64,000 nt of DNA. Origin: Corynebacterium kroppenstedtii (GTDB taxonomy: Bacteria > Actinomycetota > Actinomycetes > Mycobacteriales > Mycobacteriaceae). This document shows, piece after piece, positions 37,513 through 47,681 of this stretch. The first letter of the stretch is position 1, and every line of letters starts with the position of its first letter. The position numbers and the translations under genes were made by a program. The notes beneath the pieces were generated by a model. That model ran no database searches. It was not told the DNA's origin and was given only the letters and a program-made list of their open reading frames with translations. The stretch lies in assembly GCF_016894245.1 (NCBI RefSeq), contig NZ_CP069792.1, positions 310,001 to 374,000 of the forward strand, written 5' to 3'.

Positions 37513-38919
37513 CTAACCGATTAACCGCGTAGCTCGGGCAACATCGGGAAGAGTGAGAACCAAAGCCAGCCGCCAGGTACCAAAATCGTGGCCCCCAGGA
37601 ACCTCACGAAATGATGACTCAATTCCAACGCGCTGAGCCAACCCATTCATATACGTCAAATCTCGAACCGACGACTTGTCCGACTGGCCGGCAACGAAGA
37701 CACCCTTAATACCCGTGAATTTTCTTCTTTTTAGGATATCTTCCGGATTAACCCGTAGATAAGCATTGAGATTTCCCTCAAAATACGTATCCGCGTTCCC
37801 TTGTGCCGACATCGTTCCTGGGGTGCGGTCGCCCGAAAAATCGAGAAAATAGCGATACGGCTCCGGATTATTGACGATCGCCTGGAGCGCACATGTTCCG
37901 CCATAGCTCAGTCCACCGATGGCCCACTGGGTCGGATCATTCGACACCTGAAAATACTTTTGTATTTGTTGCGGGACGTCGGTATCCATATACGTCTGCA
38001 CTTTGGCTTTCTTTGTGTCAAAGCACCCTAAATCCTCATCATCATTACCGGTCGTGTTAATCGCAACAATCACAGGTGCCAAACCGTGGTGAACGCGCTC
38101 GAAATGATGAAGAGTCCGGCCCGCGTTGCCGATCTCAAACCACTGTGACGGGGACCCCGGCAGACCATTCATCAGAACAACGACAGGTAACAATGGCCTT
38201 GGATTCGCGAAGTATGCCGGTGGTAGATAAACCTGAGATTCCGTCGTCTGAAAACGGGATACCGGCGACGGAATCATAAACGGAACAAGCACACCCTTCT
38301 TCCGTGGTGAAACCCCACTCCACGCTCCGGCAATCGTACTGCCCCGAGGCGGACTGAACGGGGCCGACGTTCCCTTGACATCAGCATATTGAGCGGTGGT
38401 GTACGGCTCCGGGCCAACCAGAGAATCGACCGAGGGATATAGAGCAAAACTGTTATTCACCACATTAACGCAGGCAGCTGCGCCACAGACAAACGCAACA
38501 CACGCACCAACCACGCGCAACACCGGCTTCCACCTAAACGACGACCACAACTGCGGACGGCCGGGGCGCGGCTCCGTCGCACGCGGCCTCTTCAGCCACG
38601 GCACCAACCGGGTTCGGCCCCGGGCACAATATGATCCAATCGCGAGGCCAATCAAAACGATGAGGGACCAACCTGCCACATACACCCCAATAGCGGTCCC
38701 GCCACCAAACGGCTTCCAGGTCTTTTCCAGGACGAACCACACCAATGCAGTCACCGTCGTTACCCCGCCGAGCACCACACACGCCAGCCGCGTGGCATAA
38801 CCAGCACTGCGGGCGCGTGCCGTCGACACGAAGAAGAAAGCCCACACCAGAATGATGACAACACCATTGACTAATGAGGGCATCGTCCCCACGAGGGGAA
38901 TGTCTCCAAGAATATGCAC
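37513..38919 (-). CDS. Membrane-anchored esterase (esterase D / mycolyltransferase-like fold)
   Basis: 468 residues. Four N-terminal membrane helices (for example VVIILVWAFFFVSTA and LIVLIGLAIGSYC) precede an extracytoplasmic alpha/beta hydrolase of the esterase PF00756 type. Motifs: PVVVLMNGLPGSPSQWFE, the nucleophile elbow AIGGLSYGGTCAL and the late catalytic His in VPGGHDFGTWR. This architecture occurs in corynebacteria and mycobacteria (a gene of this type lies near purB in M. tuberculosis). Not a classic antigen-85 protein; substrate unknown. Confidence 0.82.
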   Translation of the reverse strand: MHILGDIPLVGTMPSLVNGVVIILVWAFFFVSTARARSAGYATRLACVVLGGVTTVTALVWFVLEKTWKPFGGGTAIGVYVAGWSLIVLIGLAIGSYCARGRTRLVPWLKRPRATEPRPGRPQLWSSFRWKPVLRVVGACVAFVCGAAACVNVVNNSFALYPSVDSLVGPEPYTTAQYADVKGTSAPFSPPRGSTIAGAWSGVSPRKKGVLVPFMIPSPVSRFQTTESQVYLPPAYFANPRPLLPVVVLMNGLPGSPSQWFEIGNAGRTLHHFERVHHGLAPVIVAINTTGNDDEDLGCFDTKKAKVQTYMDTDVPQQIQKYFQVSNDPTQWAIGGLSYGGTCALQAIVNNPEPYRYFLDFSGDRTPGTMSAQGNADTYFEGNLNAYLRVNPEDILKRRKFTGIKGVFVAGQSDKSSVRDLTYMNGLAQRVGIESSFREVPGGHDFGTWRLALVLTLPDVARATRLIG

Positions 38920-39095
38920 CGACCCATCATACGGTTCTGCTGCACCGAACGACTGGCCATACAGAGACGCTCCGACGAACAGCTAACCGTACGATGAGCT
39001 GGACCAGACAACGGTCACGCTATACGCGATTACGTCCTCCACCGGCAGCCTTACACAAAGTCGCTCAACGCAGGATCGGTCAACATACTGTCGCT

Positions 39096-40619
39096 CTACA
39101 CAATGTCGCCAGGCATGTATGCGGCAGCGTCGGGATGCTCTGCAACGATATCCTTGACGCGTGAGACAACTCGGTCAACCTGCGAGCCCGCTGCTCCAAT
39201 GAAGGCATGGCGGTCCGCAATCGCTGCATCCAACTGTTCGCGGTTCAACGGAAGCCGATCATCGGCCGCAAGACGTTCGATCAGGTTTTGCTCCGTGCCT
39301 TTCTCACGCATATCAAGCGCGGTGGCCACGGCGTTCTCTTTGATAATTTCGTGGGCAGTTTCGCGTCCCAGACCCGCGCGAATAGAGGCCATGAGGATGC
39401 GTGTCGTCGCCAAGAATGGCAAATACCGTTCTAGTTCCTTATCAATCATGGCGGGGAAAGCGCCGAACTCTTTGAGAACGGTCAATAGCGTTTCCACCAT
39501 TCCGTCGAAAGCAAAGAAAGCGTCCGGCAAGGCTACGCGGCGAACAACGGAACAAAAGACATCGCCCTCATTCCATTGCTGCCCCGCCAGACCTGCAGCC
39601 ATCGTTTGGTATCCGCGAAGGATAATCTGCAGGCCGCCGATACGCTCACACGAACGGGCATTCATCTTGTGTGGCATCGCGGAGGAACCTACCTGCCCCT
39701 CCTTGAACCCCTCCGTGACCAGCTCATTTCCGGCCATTAAGCGGATGGTCATGGACAGCGACGACGGCCCCGCCCCCAGCTGTACCAACGCCGAAATCAC
39801 ATCCAAGTCAAGACTGCGCGGGTACACTTGCCCAACCGAATCGAACCGTCGGGAAATACCCAGATATTCCGATACAGAGTTTTCCAACCGCTCAAGTTTG
39901 GTTTCATCTCCACCGACGAGATCCAACATGTCCTGGGAGGTTCCCATGGGGCCTTTAATCCCACGCAGCGGATACCGCGAAATGAGGTTTTCCAACCTCT
40001 CATAAGCAACCAAAATTTCATTTGCTGCCGACGCAAAACGCTTGCCCAGAGTGGTTGCCTGGGCAGCAACATTATGGGACCGTCCCGCCATCACCTGATC
40101 GCGGTAGTGGACCGCGCAGTCGGCCACAGCCCGGAGGACCGCCACCATCCTGTCCCGCACATGCTCCAGCGACCGATATACCTGCAGTTGTTCAACATTT
40201 TCGGTGAGATCCCTGCTGGTCATCCCCTTGTGGATATGCTCATACCCAGCCAGGGCGTTAAATTCCTCAATACGCGCTTTGACGTCGTGCCGAGTGACGC
40301 GCTCGCGCGCGGCGATGGAATCCAGGTCAATGCGGTCGACAACTGACTCGTAGGCCTCGATAGCCTCGTCAGGAACATCGACACCGAGCTCTTTCTGCGC
40401 ACGAAGAACAGCGATCCAGAGCCGACGCTCCATGATGATTTTGTGCTCCGGGCTCCATAAGTTGACCAGCTCTGGAGAGGCATATCGATGCGCTAGTACA
40501 TTCGCTATGTCTCTCTTGTGTGTGCCAGCCGGAGCGCTAGTGTTGCCCTGGTTGGGCAGTGTTCCTTTGCCCTCATCGGCGGAATTGGTACGCGAGTTGT
40601 CCGTTTTGTTCTCAGCCAC
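39096..40619 (-). CDS. purB: Adenylosuccinate lyase PurB
   Basis: Fumarase-superfamily lyase acting twice, on SAICAR and adenylosuccinate. 507 residues; signature SSAMPHKMNARSCERI with the catalytic Ser loop, MTSRDLTENVEQLQ and the His region AGRSHNVAAQATTLG. A 40-residue polar N-terminal tail is extra relative to the family (about 470). Confidence 0.96.
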   Translation of the reverse strand: MAENKTDNSRTNSADEGKGTLPNQGNTSAPAGTHKRDIANVLAHRYASPELVNLWSPEHKIIMERRLWIAVLRAQKELGVDVPDEAIEAYESVVDRIDLDSIAARERVTRHDVKARIEEFNALAGYEHIHKGMTSRDLTENVEQLQVYRSLEHVRDRMVAVLRAVADCAVHYRDQVMAGRSHNVAAQATTLGKRFASAANEILVAYERLENLISRYPLRGIKGPMGTSQDMLDLVGGDETKLERLENSVSEYLGISRRFDSVGQVYPRSLDLDVISALVQLGAGPSSLSMTIRLMAGNELVTEGFKEGQVGSSAMPHKMNARSCERIGGLQIILRGYQTMAAGLAGQQWNEGDVFCSVVRRVALPDAFFAFDGMVETLLTVLKEFGAFPAMIDKELERYLPFLATTRILMASIRAGLGRETAHEIIKENAVATALDMREKGTEQNLIERLAADDRLPLNREQLDAAIADRHAFIGAAGSQVDRVVSRVKDIVAEHPDAAAYMPGDIV

Positions 40620-40744
40620 ACTATCAGTCTAAGGGGCTGACAGAGCCATAACCAGCTACGACACCGACCGGATACGACATCACTGTGCATCACCACACAC
40701 CGATGACGGCTTTATCCCTGGGCTCGCCGCCTCGCTATTAGGAG

Positions 40745-42025
40745 TTACCGACGCCGAGCCTCCAGGAATGGTTTCAGACGACGACACGCTTCCCGCATCT
40801 CGTCCGGTGTGCCCGCGTAGCTCACGCGGACGTATTTCTTACCCAGCGCTTTGTCGGCGCTCCCGTCAAAGTCGGTACCAGGAGAAACGGACACGCCCGT
40901 GGCGTCAAGGAGTTCATGAGCAAAGGCGACGGAATCGTCGGTGTAATCCGAGACATCAACCCAGAAGTAGAAAGCACCGTCGGAGGGCGCGAAGCGGGGC
41001 AGCCCCACTGCCGGCAGCTCCTTGTTAAGGATGTCGTGGTTTTCCTTGTACCGGTCCACATGGACGCGGAGTTCAGCTAGGGCGTCGTCGTCGAACACCC
41101 GGGTTGCCGCGATCTGTGATAAAGCAGGAGCACAGAGGGAAATGTTGCCCAAGATATTTTCGATCGTTTCCCGCAGCGTCGGATCATCGGGAATGATCAG
41201 CCACCCCAAACGCCAACCCGTCATGGAGAAGTATTTGGATGTAGAGCCGATAACCACGGCACGATCAGAGAGCGACCGCGCCGTCACGGTAGGCCGACCG
41301 TAACTAATTCCGTGGTAAATCTCATCAGATACCAACACTGTGTTGGTTTCATCACACCATTGTGAAATTGCGCGCAATTCATCGGGATCAATAATTGACC
41401 CCGTCGGATTATTAGGCGACGTAATCAACACCATATCTGGCTTATTCCCCGCCTGAGCAAGATCTTCAAGATGCTGACGGGTCATATGGAACCGGGTTTC
41501 GGCCGTCGTCGGAATATCAATGAACGAATTGCCCAATGCTTGAAGAACATTGCGGTAAGCCGCGTATCCGGGGCTGGACAGGGCGACGGTCCCACCAAAA
41601 GGCAAGCAAGCTGCGAAAATAGCAACAAATGCTCCCGAGGACCCCGTCGTGACAATAACGTTATCGGCCTTGGTATCCGTCCCATACGTTTCCGAATGCC
41701 ACCGGGCGATACGCTCACGCAACGGTTGAATACCTAAAGCTTCGGTATACCCTAATTTGTCCTTTTCAATGGCCTCAATAGCAACATCACGGACAACGCG
41801 TGGCGCAGGAGTCGATGGCTGGCCGATACATAGCGGCACCGTGTCATGCTTCTCGGCTTCTCTTTCCGCGGTGCGGGCCACCATTTCCATCGTATAAAAA
41901 GGATCGGCATGGCCACGTTGAATTGCTAAGCCATAATCCTTTCCAGAACTACCCGAATTGGAATGTTGATCCTCCGAATAATTCATTCCGGTGTAATCGG
42001 CTGACTCCGAATTGTCACGTCCCAC
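40745..42025 (-). CDS. Class I/II PLP-dependent aminotransferase
   Basis: 426 residues from a GTG at 42025, 12 bases after GGAGGAG; a longer frame would overlap purD and an ATG at 41986 is also possible. Fold-type I features: TTGSSGAFVAIFAACL, ITSPNNPTGSIIDPDEL, DEIYHGISYG and PLP lysine in GSTSKYFSMTGWRLGW. Amino-acid substrate unknown; such genes next to purD/purB occur in C. glutamicum. Follows purD by about 22 bp, likely co-transcribed. Confidence 0.88.
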   Translation of the reverse strand: MGRDNSESADYTGMNYSEDQHSNSGSSGKDYGLAIQRGHADPFYTMEMVARTAEREAEKHDTVPLCIGQPSTPAPRVVRDVAIEAIEKDKLGYTEALGIQPLRERIARWHSETYGTDTKADNVIVTTGSSGAFVAIFAACLPFGGTVALSSPGYAAYRNVLQALGNSFIDIPTTAETRFHMTRQHLEDLAQAGNKPDMVLITSPNNPTGSIIDPDELRAISQWCDETNTVLVSDEIYHGISYGRPTVTARSLSDRAVVIGSTSKYFSMTGWRLGWLIIPDDPTLRETIENILGNISLCAPALSQIAATRVFDDDALAELRVHVDRYKENHDILNKELPAVGLPRFAPSDGAFYFWVDVSDYTDDSVAFAHELLDATGVSVSPGTDFDGSADKALGKKYVRVSYAGTPDEMREACRRLKPFLEARRR

Positions 42026-42047
42026 TGTTACTCTGCACTCCTCCAGA

Positions 42048-43328
42048 TCAGTTTGCGATGCCAATACGGCCCTCGACGGCCTTTTGGGCAATATCGCGCC
42101 GATAATGCCCGCCCGGCAACGATATACCTTCCATCTTTCGATACACCTTTGCCCGGGCTTCGTCTAAATCTTTCCCGACGCCAACCACGCTGAGTACGCG
42201 CCCGCCGGAGGACACTAAACGGTCGCCGAGCCGCGAGACACCCGCGTGGCGGACACCATCGTCCTCCGTGCCGGGCTCCGCGCCCGATATGGGGTCTCCC
42301 TTTCGTGGCCCCGCCGGGTATCCCTGGGCGGCCAGCACCACCGTCACGGCGTAACCATCTTTCCATGTCAACGGGGGTACATCCGCCAAGTGCCCCGTCG
42401 CCACGGAGTTGAGCACTCCTGCCAATGGAGTATCGAGGAGCTCCAGCACCGCCTGGGTTTCCGGATCCCCGAACCGACAGTTGAACTCGACAACCGCCGG
42501 GCCTTCCTTCCCCCAGGCCAGGCCTGCGTAAAGCAGTCCGTTAAAGGGGCAACCACGTTTCACCATCTCTGAGGCCACCGGCTGCACGACCTCATCAACG
42601 ATTCGGCTCACGGCATCATCAGGCAACCACGGAAGCGGTGCATAGGCACCCATCCCCCCCGTGTTGGGGCCCGTATCGCCCTCACCAACGCGCTTGTGGT
42701 CCTGGGCCGGCAACAAAGGCACCACTGTATCCCCATCTACCAGGCAAAACAGCGAAATTTCAGGGCCGTCAAGGAAAGACTCCACCAACACCGGATGGCC
42801 CGACTCTAATACAGCGACGGCGTGGTGGCGGGCTTCATCACGATCCTGAGTCACCACAACACCTTTACCACCGGCAAGCCCATCATCTTTCACGACGAAG
42901 GTCGGGCCAAAGTCATTCAACACGGCGTCGACCTGGTCCGTTGAGGCTCCTGGCTGCAGGGACTCCGCTTGTGCAGTGCGCACATGAGCAGCCTTCATCA
43001 CGTCTTTAGCAAACGCCTTAGATCCCTCAATCTGCGCAGCCTCTGCACCCGGACCAAACACGGGGATGTGAGCGTCGCGAAGAGCATCAGCCACTCCGGC
43101 AACCAGCGGCGCTTCCGGCCCAATCACCACCAGGTCCGCGCCCAATGACGTCGCTAAGCCAACAACCTGCGAGCCATCATTGATATCGATATCGGGGTGG
43201 ATCTGCGCAATCGCGGTCATCCCATCATTACCTGGGACGACGTGCAGCCCACTCACTTGCGAATCTTTGGACAACGAATAAAGAAGAGCGTGCTCACGAG
43301 AACCATTACCCAGGACAAGAATCTGCAT
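42048..43328 (-). CDS. purD: Phosphoribosylamine-glycine ligase PurD
   Basis: GAR synthetase, second purine step. The ATG at 43328 ([15 protein letters not shown]) is the family start and gives 426 residues; the open frame to 43511 crosses the divergent HIT gene. ATP-grasp motifs: [47 protein letters not shown] and [13 protein letters not shown]. Confidence 0.97.
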   Translation of the reverse strand: MQILVLGNGSREHALLYSLSKDSQVSGLHVVPGNDGMTAIAQIHPDIDINDGSQVVGLATSLGADLVVIGPEAPLVAGVADALRDAHIPVFGPGAEAAQIEGSKAFAKDVMKAAHVRTAQAESLQPGASTDQVDAVLNDFGPTFVVKDDGLAGGKGVVVTQDRDEARHHAVAVLESGHPVLVESFLDGPEISLFCLVDGDTVVPLLPAQDHKRVGEGDTGPNTGGMGAYAPLPWLPDDAVSRIVDEVVQPVASEMVKRGCPFNGLLYAGLAWGKEGPAVVEFNCRFGDPETQAVLELLDTPLAGVLNSVATGHLADVPPLTWKDGYAVTVVLAAQGYPAGPRKGDPISGAEPGTEDDGVRHAGVSRLGDRLVSSGGRVLSVVGVGKDLDEARAKVYRKMEGISLPGGHYRRDIAQKAVEGRIGIAN

Positions 43329-43400
43329 ACCCAATACTCTAAGGCACCCACCTGACATACAAAGCTTTTTACCCACTTCGGAAATAGCTACTCTGGACTT

Positions 43401-43838
43401 ATGGCTACCGTATTCACGAAAATCATTAACGGCGACATCCCAGGTCGGTTCGTCTACCGCGACGACACCGTCGCCGCGTTCCTCACCATCGAACCCATCG
43501 CGTACGGACACACGTTAGTTGTCCCCATTAAGGAAGTTGATCGGTGGACCGACCTCAGTGCCGACGAGTGGGCGCACGTCTCTACCGTCGCTCACAATAT
43601 TGGCCGCGCTATCACCGATGCCTTCGATGCGCCCCGTGCCGGCATGCTGATCGCGGGCTTTGAAGTTCCCCATGCCCACGTCCACGTCTTTCCGGCCTCC
43701 GACATGTCCGGCTATAGCTTGCAAAACATTATGCGTGCCGACGATACCGACCCGGACGCCATGGACGCCGCCGCCGCAAAGATCCGCGCGGAGCTGACCA
43801 AGGCCGGGATCGATACCGGAGTTGCCGACGACAAATAG
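43401..43838 (+). CDS. HIT-family nucleotide hydrolase
   Basis: A 145-residue histidine-triad protein; the triad is [11 protein letters not shown] with His at 91, 93 and 95. N-terminal [16 protein letters not shown] is the Hint/PKCI type, so hydrolysis of nucleoside phosphoramidates or dinucleotides is expected. The matching gene stands beside phoP-phoR in M. tuberculosis. Divergent from purD. Confidence 0.92.
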   Translation: MATVFTKIINGDIPGRFVYRDDTVAAFLTIEPIAYGHTLVVPIKEVDRWTDLSADEWAHVSTVAHNIGRAITDAFDAPRAGMLIAGFEVPHAHVHVFPASDMSGYSLQNIMRADDTDPDAMDAAAAKIRAELTKAGIDTGVADDK

Positions 43839-43855
43839 ACGGTAAATAGCTGACG

Positions 43856-44785
43856 ATGCTTAGAGTGTCTCGACGAGTGCGTGAGGCTATGGCCAGGCAT
43901 CCTCTGCAGATGAAACCGTGGGTTCTCCGTCCCCGCGGGCATCAGTGGGCTGGATCTTCGCGCGTCTACCCTCATATCGATGAGGATGGGCGCTGTCATC
44001 GGGCCGATCGGATACCTATCATGGCGCGCGTCCCCGACATGGGCAGGGTGCCGGAGCAGGATTTTAGCCCGCTTGCGGAGACCGAAAAGCCACCGCTGCT
44101 CTGCGTGCACGGAATGATAGGGGCGAAGGGTAATTGGGAAGTTCTTGTTCCATATATCACGGACCGGCGGACTTTTTATGTTGATTATGGCGAAGCAGGT
44201 ACCGCGCCCGTTGACGAGTGTGTCGATGAATTAGCGGAACAAATTATTGAGTTAAGCCAACGGATTCATGCCCGGGAGCTTATTCTCCTTGGGCATTCTC
44301 GGGGCGGATTGATTGCGCTTCTTGCTGCGTCACGGCCTGAGGTTCAACGTGTTGTCTCAATTCGCCGGATTATTGGCTTAGGAGCCCATTTTTCGGGAAT
44401 TCGTCGGTGGAAACTTTTACCGAAAGACGTGTCATCATATGGCCCCGTTCTTTCAGTTTTCTTTCGGGCCATGCACAGGTTTGCGTATTGGAGTGTGGGC
44501 GCGTCAGCTTTTGACCAGTTCAAGGACTCGCCGGATTTGCAGCGTGCGTTACATGGTGTCGATCGATCGATAGAGGTTATCCCTATCGCCAGTAGGACCG
44601 ATTACATTGTGCGGCCCAGTTCCGCTTTTGACGTGCCGACGGACCACGTGACGCCGGTGCTTCTTCAGGATTATTTTCCCGGAGCGAAAATACTGCACAA
44701 TTTGCTACCACGCGATGGGCGGGCCATCGCGATGGTTAAGGCTGCAATTGCGAAACGCCCTATTCATGGGGCAAAAGAACAGTAA
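43856..44785 (+). CDS. Alpha/beta hydrolase, lipase-like
   Basis: 309 residues; no signal peptide. The oxyanion region PPLLCVHGMIGAKGNWEVLVPY and nucleophile elbow LILLGHSRGGLIALLA (GHSRG) identify a lipase-class hydrolase, and a late His lies in PTDHVTPVL. Follows the HIT gene by 17 bp on the same strand. Its 3' end overlaps the convergent phoR kinase gene by 26 bp. Substrate unknown. Confidence 0.82.
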   Translation: MLRVSRRVREAMARHPLQMKPWVLRPRGHQWAGSSRVYPHIDEDGRCHRADRIPIMARVPDMGRVPEQDFSPLAETEKPPLLCVHGMIGAKGNWEVLVPYITDRRTFYVDYGEAGTAPVDECVDELAEQIIELSQRIHARELILLGHSRGGLIALLAASRPEVQRVVSIRRIIGLGAHFSGIRRWKLLPKDVSSYGPVLSVFFRAMHRFAYWSVGASAFDQFKDSPDLQRALHGVDRSIEVIPIASRTDYIVRPSSAFDVPTDHVTPVLLQDYFPGAKILHNLLPRDGRAIAMVKAAIAKRPIHGAKEQ

Positions 44786-46595
44786 AAGTTGTTCCCTCAT
44801 CGACGACGCTATCGACGGTGACTTCGCCACCGTGCTGTTCAACCAAACCTTGAACGATCGATAATCCCAATCCGGAGCCTCCACCCTGATGCCGTGACCG
44901 GGATGAGTCGGCTCGGTAGAAGCGCTCGAAAATGTGCTCGCTATCCTCCGGCGGTATACCTACACCGTTATCGATGACCCGAATACGCACCGCTTTTTTC
45001 TTCGGCGACGTTCCCAAGGTGGAATCGTCAAGAGCAATGCGAACAGTAGCCTCTGGGCCTGCATGTTTGAGGGCATTCGTCATGAGGTTGGTGAGAACTT
45101 GGTGAAGGCGAGCGCTATCTCCTGTCACAATGGGTGGTTCCACGCAATTGTTTGTCATGGAAATATCGCGGTCAGGGTAGTTCACTTTCATATTTTGAAT
45201 AACACTGATTGCCACACTGAGGATATCGACACTCTTATGTTCCAAAGGACGCGAATTATCCATCCGGGCAAGATCCAAAAGATCTTGGACTAAAACGCTC
45301 ATTCTTTCTGCTTCAGCGGAGATACTATCCAGCACAAGGTTGAGGTCGTCGGTTTGGCCCGTTCGATAGAGCTCGGCGTATCCGCTGACGGATGTCAATG
45401 GAGTGCGTAATTCATGAGATGCATCGCCTATAAAACGACGCATCGTTTGCTCTGCTTCACGCGCTTGCGCTTCTGCTTTGCGTGCAACACGAGCGTTTTC
45501 CTGAGCTTCAGCTTCGCTTCGTTCCACCGCGACGAAGGATTGCTCGATTTGCGCCAACATCTTGTTCAGCGATCGCGAGAGTGCGCCGACTTCGGTGTCC
45601 GGTGGCCACTCCGGAAGACGCTGGGAGAGGTCGCCGTCGGCAATCTTTCCCGCAACGCGTTCCACGTGACTCAGGGGCCGGAGTGATCGGCGGACAACGT
45701 ACCAGGTCAGAATGAGAAGTAAGGCGAGGACGAGCATTCCCAGGCCGGCTTCAAGAAGGAAGAGGCGGGAGATTGTTCGTTCGTTATCGTCAAGTGAGAC
45801 TGCGACGACGACGAGATCACCGTCTTGGCTTTTCAGCGCCATAGCGCGCCAGTGTGCTGTGGATTTCGAACCTCGCGCGGCTGAGACGGTGACGGGGCCA
45901 GTCTCATGGGTGACCGAGTCAAGGTTGGGGTAGGACTCGAATCCGTAGTCGTAGGACACGACGGATCCGTCGGAATGGGTGACCTGCACAAAGTATTGGC
46001 TAGGGAGTCTAGGGTTTTCGCTGTACGCACTCTGCACGGGTAAGCGCCCTTGCTCGATGAAGGGCGAATGCGCTGTGGATTCCAGCGAGGCATCGATCCG
46101 CGACTGCATGAATTCCCTCAGCGTGGAGGTCACCGCGAGCCCGGTGAAGAACATTCCACCTGCGGAAATCACCATCACGATGATGATAAGTGACGTGTGT
46201 AACGGTAAACGCGACAGGCCACGCTTAGCTGCTCCTGTGTGCTGTTTGCGTTCCCATTCTTGCCGACGTTTTTCACTATAGCTTCGTGGGCGTGTTGTTT
46301 GCCGCCCGGGCGGAGCGACTGGCACGCTTTTCTTCAGCGCGGAGGCGTCGTCCTCCGTGAGGCGGGAGGTTTCGTCCCCTTTTCCGGAAACGCTATCCGC
46401 GTCGCTGAGGGTTTCTTTCCCCAGATGAGAATCGTCGTGAAGGCCGGCGTCGGGAGTGGGGTCGTCATTGGAAGAGGATGTTGCGGGAATTGCCCATGCG
46501 TTTGTTGAATCGATAGTGCTGGGCTGCTGCGTGGCTACCGACTGGCTCGTGTCAGCGTCGTTCGGCGCATTACTCTTTTTCAGACGTTGTACCAC
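44760..46595 (-). CDS. phoR: PhoR-type sensor histidine kinase
   Basis: Membrane sensor paired with the PhoP-like regulator (in C. glutamicum this kinase is called PhoS). 611 residues from a GTG. An unusually long 130-residue acidic cytoplasmic N-terminus precedes helix 1 (about 133-158); an extracytoplasmic sensor follows to about 278, then helix 2 (279-302), a HAMP domain, HisKA with His394 (FIGDASHELRTPLTSVSG) and HATPase (NLMTNALKHA, DNGVGIPPEDS, GGGSGLGLSIV). Lies 133 bp downstream of the regulator, same strand. Signal inferred as phosphate limitation or envelope/pH stress. Confidence 0.9.
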   Translation of the reverse strand: MVQRLKKSNAPNDADTSQSVATQQPSTIDSTNAWAIPATSSSNDDPTPDAGLHDDSHLGKETLSDADSVSGKGDETSRLTEDDASALKKSVPVAPPGRQTTRPRSYSEKRRQEWERKQHTGAAKRGLSRLPLHTSLIIIVMVISAGGMFFTGLAVTSTLREFMQSRIDASLESTAHSPFIEQGRLPVQSAYSENPRLPSQYFVQVTHSDGSVVSYDYGFESYPNLDSVTHETGPVTVSAARGSKSTAHWRAMALKSQDGDLVVVAVSLDDNERTISRLFLLEAGLGMLVLALLLILTWYVVRRSLRPLSHVERVAGKIADGDLSQRLPEWPPDTEVGALSRSLNKMLAQIEQSFVAVERSEAEAQENARVARKAEAQAREAEQTMRRFIGDASHELRTPLTSVSGYAELYRTGQTDDLNLVLDSISAEAERMSVLVQDLLDLARMDNSRPLEHKSVDILSVAISVIQNMKVNYPDRDISMTNNCVEPPIVTGDSARLHQVLTNLMTNALKHAGPEATVRIALDDSTLGTSPKKKAVRIRVIDNGVGIPPEDSEHIFERFYRADSSRSRHQGGGSGLGLSIVQGLVEQHGGEVTVDSVVDEGTTFTVLLPHE

Positions 46596-46728
46596 TGCGT
46601 TGAAACGCGAATGTAGTGAAATGGCAATGGCCCCTTACGTTCAGCATTCGAATTATCGTTACACGATCACACAGGATTCGCTGGTGCACCGTACTTCGGT
46701 ACATCGTGCGTCCAGCTGGTGATACTCC

Positions 46729-47433
46729 TTAGGCCCTGGGTGTGCGAAGAACGTATCCCACTCCTCTTACGGTCTGAATCAAATGTGGCTCGTCCTTATC
46801 CACTTTGCGCCGCAAATAGGAAACATAAGATTCAACAACGTTTCCATCGCCACCAAAGTCATAATTCCACACATGATCTAAGATCTTTGCCTTGCTCAAG
46901 ACAACTTCCGCATTAACCATTAAGTAGCGGAGCAATTTGAATTCCGTCGGGGATAGATCCACGTATTCGCCCGCTTTTGTTACTTCATGTGAATTATCGT
47001 CCAGGGTTAAGTCGGCATAAGTAATTCGTTGATCGTCATCCACCTCTGGTGGTGTAACGCGGCGAAGGATTACTTTCAAGCGCGTCACCACTTCTTCCAA
47101 ACTGAACGGTTTGGTGACGTAATCGTCGGCACCGATTGTTAAACCGTGGATGCGATCATCAACGGCATCCTTGGCTGTGAGAAAAAGTACCGGTGCATCG
47201 TGGCCGTCCGCGCGAAGCTTACTCAATAGGGTGAACCCGTCCATGCGGGGCATCATGACGTCCAGAATAAATGCGTCGGGATGGAACGAACGTGCAATAT
47301 CCAACGCTTCCCCACCATCACTCGCGGTCGCGACCTCGAAACCTTGGAACTTCAACGACACTTTGAGAAGCTCTACGATGTTTGCTTCGTCATCAACAAC
47401 AAGAACGCGTGTGGGGGCTTCAGCAGAACTCAT
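46729..47433 (-). CDS. phoP: PhoP-type response regulator
   Basis: OmpR-family regulator of 234 residues from ATG 47433; a longer frame reaches 47475. The receiver (RVLVVDDEANIVELLKVSLKFQGFEV) with phospho-Asp58 (FILDVMMPRMDGF) and the winged helix (NYDFGGDGNVVESYVSYLRR, TVRGVGYVLRTPR) are very close to mycobacterial PhoP. The C. glutamicum counterpart, named PhoR there, activates phosphate-starvation genes including pst. Start selection rests on family alignment, since the ribosome site is weak. Confidence 0.93.
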   Translation of the reverse strand: MSSAEAPTRVLVVDDEANIVELLKVSLKFQGFEVATASDGGEALDIARSFHPDAFILDVMMPRMDGFTLLSKLRADGHDAPVLFLTAKDAVDDRIHGLTIGADDYVTKPFSLEEVVTRLKVILRRVTPPEVDDDQRITYADLTLDDNSHEVTKAGEYVDLSPTEFKLLRYLMVNAEVVLSKAKILDHVWNYDFGGDGNVVESYVSYLRRKVDKDEPHLIQTVRGVGYVLRTPRA

Positions 47434-47681
47434 AGTTCCAGTGTGCACGATTACTGGTGATTTGTCTGCATACACCGCATATGAAGTTACTGAGCACTTT
47501 CAGCCTGTTTCCTGTATGCCTGATGTGAGCACCCTGGGAGCCTGGTGTACATATGCTGTGACCACTCGCGTAATACACCCTGCCAGCGCGTGAGCAACAG
47601 GGGCGAAGAGTGAGACACCCGTGTGCGAACACTAAGCCCACCCACAATCAGCGTAAACTTAGCAATACCAACCGGGAGGCG